Translations under genes and position numbers: made by a program | The notes under the pieces: generated by a model | The model's database searches: none | What the model was told of the DNA's origin: nothing | What the model saw: only the letters and a program-made list of their open reading frames with translations | NCBI GenBank assembly: GCA_028554795.2 | Contig: CM068824.1 | Span: 157,588,789 to 157,652,788, forward strand | Direction: 5' to 3' | Origin: Sinohyriopsis cumingii | Taxonomy: Eukaryota > Mollusca > Bivalvia > Unionida > Unionidae | DNA length: 64,000 nucleotides | In this document: positions 58,738 to 64,000 of the stretch, piece by piece | How the letters are laid out: each line of letters begins with the position of its first letter | Position numbering within the stretch: position 1 is the first letter of the stretch

Positions 58738-58745
58738 GTGTCCAT
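58722..58745 (-). promoter_or_regulatory. Overlapping 7-codon uORF across the start codon
   Basis: An upstream ATG begins 8 nt before the main ATG in another frame. It reads seven codons to a TAA that lies inside the signal-peptide coding sequence. If the TATA-proximal TSS is right, this ATG would be within the short 5' UTR. Both ATGs have a G at +4 and neither has a purine at -3. Confidence 0.4.
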
Positions 58746-58793
58746 GTAGAACCGAGTTTTGTCACGGATTTTGCTGCTTGGCACGAGAACGGG

Positions 58794-58801
58794 ATTATAT
58801 A
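58794..58801 (-). promoter_or_regulatory. TATA-like box of the LLTP gene
   Basis: On the minus strand TATATAAT lies 57 nt upstream of the ATG. A TSS about 30 nt downstream would leave a 5' UTR of only about 30 nt. This is inferred from position and sequence; no transcript is available, and an untranslated exon further upstream cannot be excluded. Confidence 0.45.
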
Positions 58802-58845
58802 CTGTGACGGAATACATGCAGCGGGTCCAAAGTCCAGATTTTGCA

Positions 58846-60040
58846 TCCCTTAACATCTTCTAGCGCTAAGAGTAAACCCCGTGACTTTCTATAGTGCTTT
58901 GACCGATAAAGATGCTGACAACAACCGCATGGAGCACGCAATAACACCAGCAACATGAATAATTGGGATTAATTGCACTTTACCTACTTATTTATTGACA
59001 ATGAGGACGCAAGTGGTTCAAGTGGGATTAATTCGAATGTTTAACACTGTGGGGCGGGCGGGTATTCTCCTGTTTAACTTATATGCATTGCATTTAGACG
59101 AGAATTTTCATATTAATTTTCAAATTGAGTAAACGTTTTCTCTAAAACAGGTTATGTAATAAAGATGAACAAACTAAGCGTCAGTCAAAAGTTGCATGAG
59201 TTAAAAAGCTCGATCCTTGAAGTCATGTGCTGAGTCACTTGTGCTTTTCATTACAAAGTCCGATGAACGCCATCCTTTGTTCATGTTTTACTTGGAGTAT
59301 TCCGTCTTCCTAAGCCTTAAATATCGTGGTATCAACAGTGTTTTAAGGTTTTGATTTCTGTTTTTCATTTACTAACTAAATACATTTCACTCAGCACTGG
59401 ATTAATAGTGTTCATACTTCTTGGTGTATTTCATACAGAAGCTAAGATAATCGATTTTAATACACATTCCTCCATCCCTTAGACTTTTGCGGTCAGGGTC
59501 CCCAACACCGTGGATCTACATTAAGCTTTTGGTAAACGTTTTTCATTTTAATATATTTCATGAATCTAATTATGAATTATATTAGTATTTGGCACGCCTC
59601 ATGAAAGAAGACAATTAATTGTGACATATACTTCCTCATCCCTTGGATATTATGGTCAAGGTTGCTCACACGTCCTTTTGAACTTGAGCTAAAGGTAGCA
59701 GATTTACATTTTTCCACATACTTTCTTCATCATTTGTCCTTGGGGTCAAGAATGCAGATAGAGCAGATTTGGGGTCCTACCACATACTTCTTCGTCCCTT
59801 TGAACTATGAGGTCAAGGTCGCATACAAAGAAGATTTGCATTCTGCCACGTACTTTCTTCATCCGTTGGACATTGGGTCTAGGTCGCAGATAACACGTAT
59901 TTGCGTTCTGTCACATATTTCCTCGTTCAAGGTCACCTATTTTGAGCAATGTTTTGAACGCTGGCTTATGATTCAAGCTATGATTTTCATACATTCCTAC
60001 ATAATAATAAATACTACATCACTAACACGATATCTTTCCA
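58846..60040. repeat. 5' flank with degenerate 60-70-bp repeats
   Basis: From about 59430 to 59935 a poorly conserved unit recurs about six times, carrying CACATACTTTCTTCATC-like and TGAGGTCAAGGTCGCA-like blocks. It lies about 0.7-1.2 kb upstream of the LLTP start. The AGGTCA-like half-sites could bind nuclear receptors, but this is only inferred. No upstream exon is identified. Confidence 0.5.
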
Positions 60041-60061
60041 GAACTGATACATATGACTACT

Positions 60062-60210
60062 TTTTGTGAACACAGCTGTCCCAAATTTATATATATACGG
60101 TTACCTCATGTGAACACAGCTGTCCCAAATTTATGTATACGGTTACCTCATGTGAACACAGCTGTCCCAAATTTATATATGTGGTTACCTCATGTGAACA
60201 CAGCCGTTGC
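60062..60210. repeat. 48-54-bp tandem repeat, about 3 copies
   Basis: Units contain GTGAACACAGCTGTCCCAAA then TTTATATATACGGTTACCTC AT. The number of TA steps varies. Confidence 0.92.
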
Positions 60211-62600
60211 AAGGTTTTGAGATTGTTGTTTTATTTTTTGAGAATTTAAGTCAGGGTAATTGTCACTGATAATTGCGACAACCGATGCATATTTACAGTT
60301 TCCGTAATTATTGGTTATTGTGTAATCGGGCCATATAAAGGTACAGGCCATCATACGAGTACGTGTGCTTAACCTTGAACGTGCAAAGTGTCATATATCT
60401 AATGTGAGGAATACTTGATAACATACTTATGACGATCCACAAGCAGTGTATATATTGACAAAGCTTGTAACATACAAAATTATTCTGTATTATCTAAGAT
60501 TGTGCAATTTGAACCCCTCCTGTTACAAGGAATATAATCGAGGAGAAATTTGCAACTGCGCTTATGAAAAATCAAATAAAGATGAAAGAAATGCATACTA
60601 GATATCAGCGTTCTAAAACCATTGTGCATTTTGAAAGCATATACTATGGAAAGATTGAAAGCGTATTTATACGTAGTAAAGAATTGTATGATCATATAAC
60701 TGATTATTGAAATAGTATATTTATATATATATGTATGCATATCAAGACAAAAATGCACACAAAATATATGCAGCAAAAGAAGGATATAAAGAATGTCAAA
60801 TAAGAAATAGACACATGATGTTAGTCAACCAACACAAAAAAAGTCGAAAAGCTCATGTATATAATGCGAGTCAGATAAAATAACATGGAGCAAACGTATC
60901 TTACTTTACGATGTAAATGATTTTAGTCACTGATAAGCAACATGCAGAATATTATCGTCTTGAAAGGATCCCACTGTAGAAACGTGAGCCATTTTAAAAA
61001 CATAATAGCATTTAATGTTTGGCGAGGAGGGATGTTTCCTTGTTTATTTGTTTTATACATCGTCGATAATGAATTAGACACAGCGCTTTACTGTCCTTTA
61101 ATTTGACAAGTGTAAGGAAAAGAAAGAAATATTTCTCTAATTTGGTATGAAAACATTTTTAGAGATATTTATAACTTGGTTAAACTCGGGAACGGGCATA
61201 AAAAGTTTTGATTTGGGTGTTGGAACGGATTTCATAAAAACTTAAATAGATCAATACAAACAGGAAATATGCAATTACAGAAAGAAGTTGGAGGGGGTGG
61301 GGGAACAAATTAGTGCTTTAAGATTGTCGTATTGTACCAAGTGATTTGTATGGTGACAGATCTGCTCTAACAATACATGACTTATCGCATATCAGAAAGT
61401 CTGGGCTTGCTGAGCCTGGCAAAAAGATTATCTAATATTTATGGATATTAACATATTCTCTAAAAACTTGGCTGAATGTAAGAGACAAATTCTACAATCC
61501 AATTATCACAGCTACGCCTCCACATTCTATATTCAATGTATCTTATCTACCACTCCGGATTCTTCAATCCAACCATCGTCGCTATTCGTCCAGAATCTGC
61601 AATCCAGGTATCAATACAGATTTTAATACTTATGACAAGACCAACAAAAACAAAACGTAACAAAAGTTTCAAGTGACCTTGACACTGCATATGTATAGGT
61701 GGAGGATGTGAATTCTTTGAGTTGAAAGAGCTGTGATTACTAATTTTATTCTATGCTCATTTTTTTTTTCTCCGTTAACATTGCATTGTCAGAATCATTC
61801 AATATTTTACGATGCTGAAGTCGCGCTCAACTTCATATTGCACTCATAAAGGAACTACTTTCTACTGTAAACAAACAATGAACGCAGACGCTAGCACTTT
61901 TGATTTGTAAACAAATCATGTACACTCGCGTAGTAGGCGCTTTAAGATTTGGTTGTGAAATTTGTTTCTGAATGAAGTAAAGCAGATGTTTCGTGGACTG
62001 CCACATACGAGCTGCTTTGACACATTCCGCGTTAACTTTTTTGATACAATGTTTTGGATTTAGGCTAGCTATACAGAAGACGCCAGAAAGGGTACTTACA
62101 AATAACATGCAAGTGACAAGACATAAACTGTGTTTTTTAGTTAGTAATAAGAATGGCAAAAAATATACTTATAGTTTTACATCCTGAATTTCCTCAGAAT
62201 GTACTTTCTTAGTTCTGCAAATCCGAATTACATGAGCCATGTCATAGGTTCTCAATCTTGATTATACATTTTGAAATTGTACTGTAATTTCGAATATAGG
62301 TGCAATTACATCATCCTTACTGCACTCAGATGAAATAAACATTAAATTCCATAGCGTCGTTTTGATAATTGCAATTGAAAGACTTCATATTTTTCCCACA
62401 TTATGATTTCAAACATTCAATGACAGAAACAGAAACACATTTGCAGAGTTATGTGCGCAGTAATAATGTTGTTGTGTAATGATGAATCTGCGCTTGTGTA
62501 TTAAGTTTGGAATACTGTATACATTCAGTCACTTTGTGTATTGTAGTGTATTTTATTAATATTGTTAAGCTTTATGTAGAATAATAAAATGAGCATATAA
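60211..62600. other. Intergenic sequence upstream of the gene
   Basis: About 2.4 kb of AT-rich sequence with no convincing gene. A weak ~75-bp duplication around 61490-61612 (ACAATCCAATTATCACAGCT and TCAATCCAACCATCGTCGCT) is the only structure noted. Confidence 0.6.
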
Positions 62601-62614
62601 TAAAAAGGATACTT

Positions 62615-62722
62615 CATTTGTATGGGAAAATATGAACTCGTTTTATCGGATGGATATACTGCACTACCAAGGGCGTGCGGTATTCCATCCGAAAAACTCG
62701 TTCATATTTTCCCATACAAATG
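62615..62722. mobile_element. 108-bp foldback hairpin beside the LINE fragment
   Basis: CATTTGTATGGGAAAATATG plus AACTCGTTTTATCGGATGGA at 62615-62655 is inverted almost perfectly at 62683-62722, with a short loop. The terminal residues of the open frame that continues from the reverse transcriptase (ENMNEFFGWNTARPW) are encoded by this hairpin, not by the LINE. Confidence 0.82.
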
Positions 62723-62799
62723 CAGTAACCTGTAAATACTGTACACGTATGGTAATAATTCCTTTAAGAGTTTGAAATGTGGGACCATGCTGAAAAGTC

Positions 62800-63940
62800 A
62801 GCTTTCTCTTTTTGACGGTGGTGAGGAGGTCCTCATATTGGCCTACTTCACGCCTGATGGTGTTAGGCACTTCTTCATTTGTGATGTGGTCTATGTAAGA
62901 GATGCCAAGGATGGTTCTGTAGCATCTCATTTCAAGTGACTGGATTCTTCGTTGTAATTCTGCTGTCAGGGTCCATGCCTCACATGAGTACAAAAAGACT
63001 GAGATGACTAGAGCTCGCAATAGTCTGATTTTAGTTTTCAGACAGATATTCTTGTCTCTCCAGATGGGTTTTAGCTTTGACAAAGCTGTCATTGTTTGTG
63101 CTGCTCTTGACAAAATTTCTGCTCTTGATCCCTCTTCAGTGATTATGGAACCAAGATATCTGAACTGGCTCACTGTTTCCAGTTCATGTCCTCTGACTTT
63201 AATCTTGGCTGAGATTTGTTTGCCACTATTTGTCATCAGTTTTGTCTTCTCAGCGCTTATCTCCATGTCAAATCTGGAAGATGTTTCATCCAGGTTCTTC
63301 ACTAAGGTGGCTAGCTCGTCTTCACTGCCTTCCAGCCTATCAATGTCGTCTGCAAAGCGGAGGCTGGTGATGTTACGCTCTCCAATGCTGACTGTCCCAC
63401 AGTGGTTTTCCAGGACTTCGCTCATGATGCGCTCTAAGTATATGTTGAAAAGTGTGGGTGACAGGAGACAGCCTTGACGCACTCCCACTGTTGTCTGGAA
63501 CCAGTCCCCAACAGCACCTTGGGCAATTACTGCACTGGTAGCCTTGGCGTACAGCTGCTTGATGGTATTGGTTAGCTTTTGACCCATGTTATACTTCTTC
63601 ATTGTGGCCCACAATGCCTCATGCCACACTCTGTCAAAGGCCTTTTTGAAATCTATGAATACATGATAGATGTCTTGTTGGTGTTGCGAATACTTTTCGC
63701 ACAGAACCCTGAGATTGAATATTTGTTCTGTTGTGCTTCTTCCACTCCGGAACCCGGCCTGCTCTTCAGCGATTATTTCTTCTGCTTGTGGTTTCAGTCT
63801 GTTCAAGATGACCTTCAGCATTACCTTACTAGCATGGCTGATCAAACTGATAGTTCTGTAATTTTGGCACAGCTGGAGATTGCCATTTTTGGGGAGTGTT
63901 ATAATCAGTGAGCAGCAGGGAAGTTCTACAGACCAGACGT
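62800..63940 (-). mobile_element. 5'-truncated non-LTR retrotransposon, reverse transcriptase fragment
   Basis: About 380 residues of reverse transcriptase read in one frame. They begin near LIITLPKNGNLQLCQNYRT and pass through AEEQAGFRSGRSTTEQ, FIDFKKAFDRVWHEALW, VGVRQGCLLSPTLFNIY, the catalytic FADD in SLRFADDIDRLEGS, MEISAEKTKLMTNSGK, FRYLGSIITEEGSRAEILSR, FLYSCEAWTLTAELQRR and HITNEEVPNTIRR. Homology stops after VKKRKL (about 62800), where related elements continue. No endonuclease lies in the window, and a TGA precedes the fragment in frame. FADDID with R instead of the usual G afterwards is a small oddity. It belongs to the non-LTR class usually annotated as endonuclease-reverse transcriptase; I do not assign a superfamily. 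Confidence 0.93.
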
Positions 63941-63954
63941 TTCAGACCAAATAA

Positions 63955-63987
63955 AGCCTCCTACGAGAACATTTCCCGTAGAAGCCT
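63955..63987. repeat. Short hairpin near right edge
   Basis: CTCCTACGAGAA and TTCCCGTAGAAG form imperfect inverted arms around a 3-base loop (CAT). Possibly the end of another element beyond the window. Confidence 0.45.
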
Positions 63988-64000
63988 CAGATTTCAAAAA

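Noticed and set aside
59662..60069. 135-codon plus-strand frame upstream of the gene
   Set aside because: It spans a degenerate repeat (FSTYFLHHLSLGSRMQ-like words recur). No domain, and the composition follows the repeat.
63004..63477. 157-codon plus-strand frame opposite the LINE
   Set aside because: Shadow of the reverse transcriptase on the other strand.

Overview
The window is animal genomic DNA: AT-rich, intron-rich, packed with tandem repeats and carrying no prokaryotic features. Six copies of a tRNA-derived SINE end in a 3' domain with CCTCCACC, ACTGGCCGCCATGTATA and TGGCGTTAAAC motifs followed by CAA repeats. This resembles the RUDI/Meta-type SINEs of molluscs, so a mollusc or another lophotrochozoan is the likeliest source. 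Species cannot be named from the sequence alone.

Nearly the whole window is one minus-strand gene for a secreted large lipid transfer protein (LLTP) of the apolipophorin/apolipoprotein B/vitellogenin superfamily. I joined 22 coding exons by hand, from the signal-peptide exon at 58737 down to 1099. Every junction has GT..AG borders, all codon phases agree, and the join is 9657 nt, or 3219 codons, with no stop. The order is signal peptide, vitellogenin-N lipid-binding module (exons 2-11), open beta-sheet DUF1943-like region (exons 12-14), DUF1081-like region (exon 15), beta-rich spacer with a furin-like RKKR site (exons 16-20), a single 5187-bp exon of repeated S/T-P-F beta modules (exon 21), and exon 22. 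The coding sequence runs off the left edge, so the C-terminus (often a von Willebrand D domain in this family) is not seen.

The introns differ by region. Most introns from 5 to 20 contain at least one minisatellite (units about 17-73 bp, up to about 34 copies). Introns 8 and 12 are short and clean. Introns 1-4 mainly carry transposon debris: hAT-type and mariner-type MITEs, foldback elements, SINEs and a LINE 3' fragment. Two arrays show how they may have begun. A 49-bp array in intron 13 includes the end and target duplication of a hAT-like MITE. Repeats in intron 19 are copies of the exon 20 acceptor region. The long open frames inside the arrays are by-products of repetition, not genes.

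Upstream of the gene, on the right side, lie a TATA-like promoter with a short overlapping uORF, about 4 kb of degenerate repeats and unassigned DNA, and a 5'-truncated non-LTR reverse transcriptase fragment next to a foldback hairpin at the right edge. No new defence, biosynthetic or regulatory system is evident. The noteworthy points are the complete N-terminal two-thirds of a divergent LLTP gene and its unusual minisatellite-in-intron architecture.
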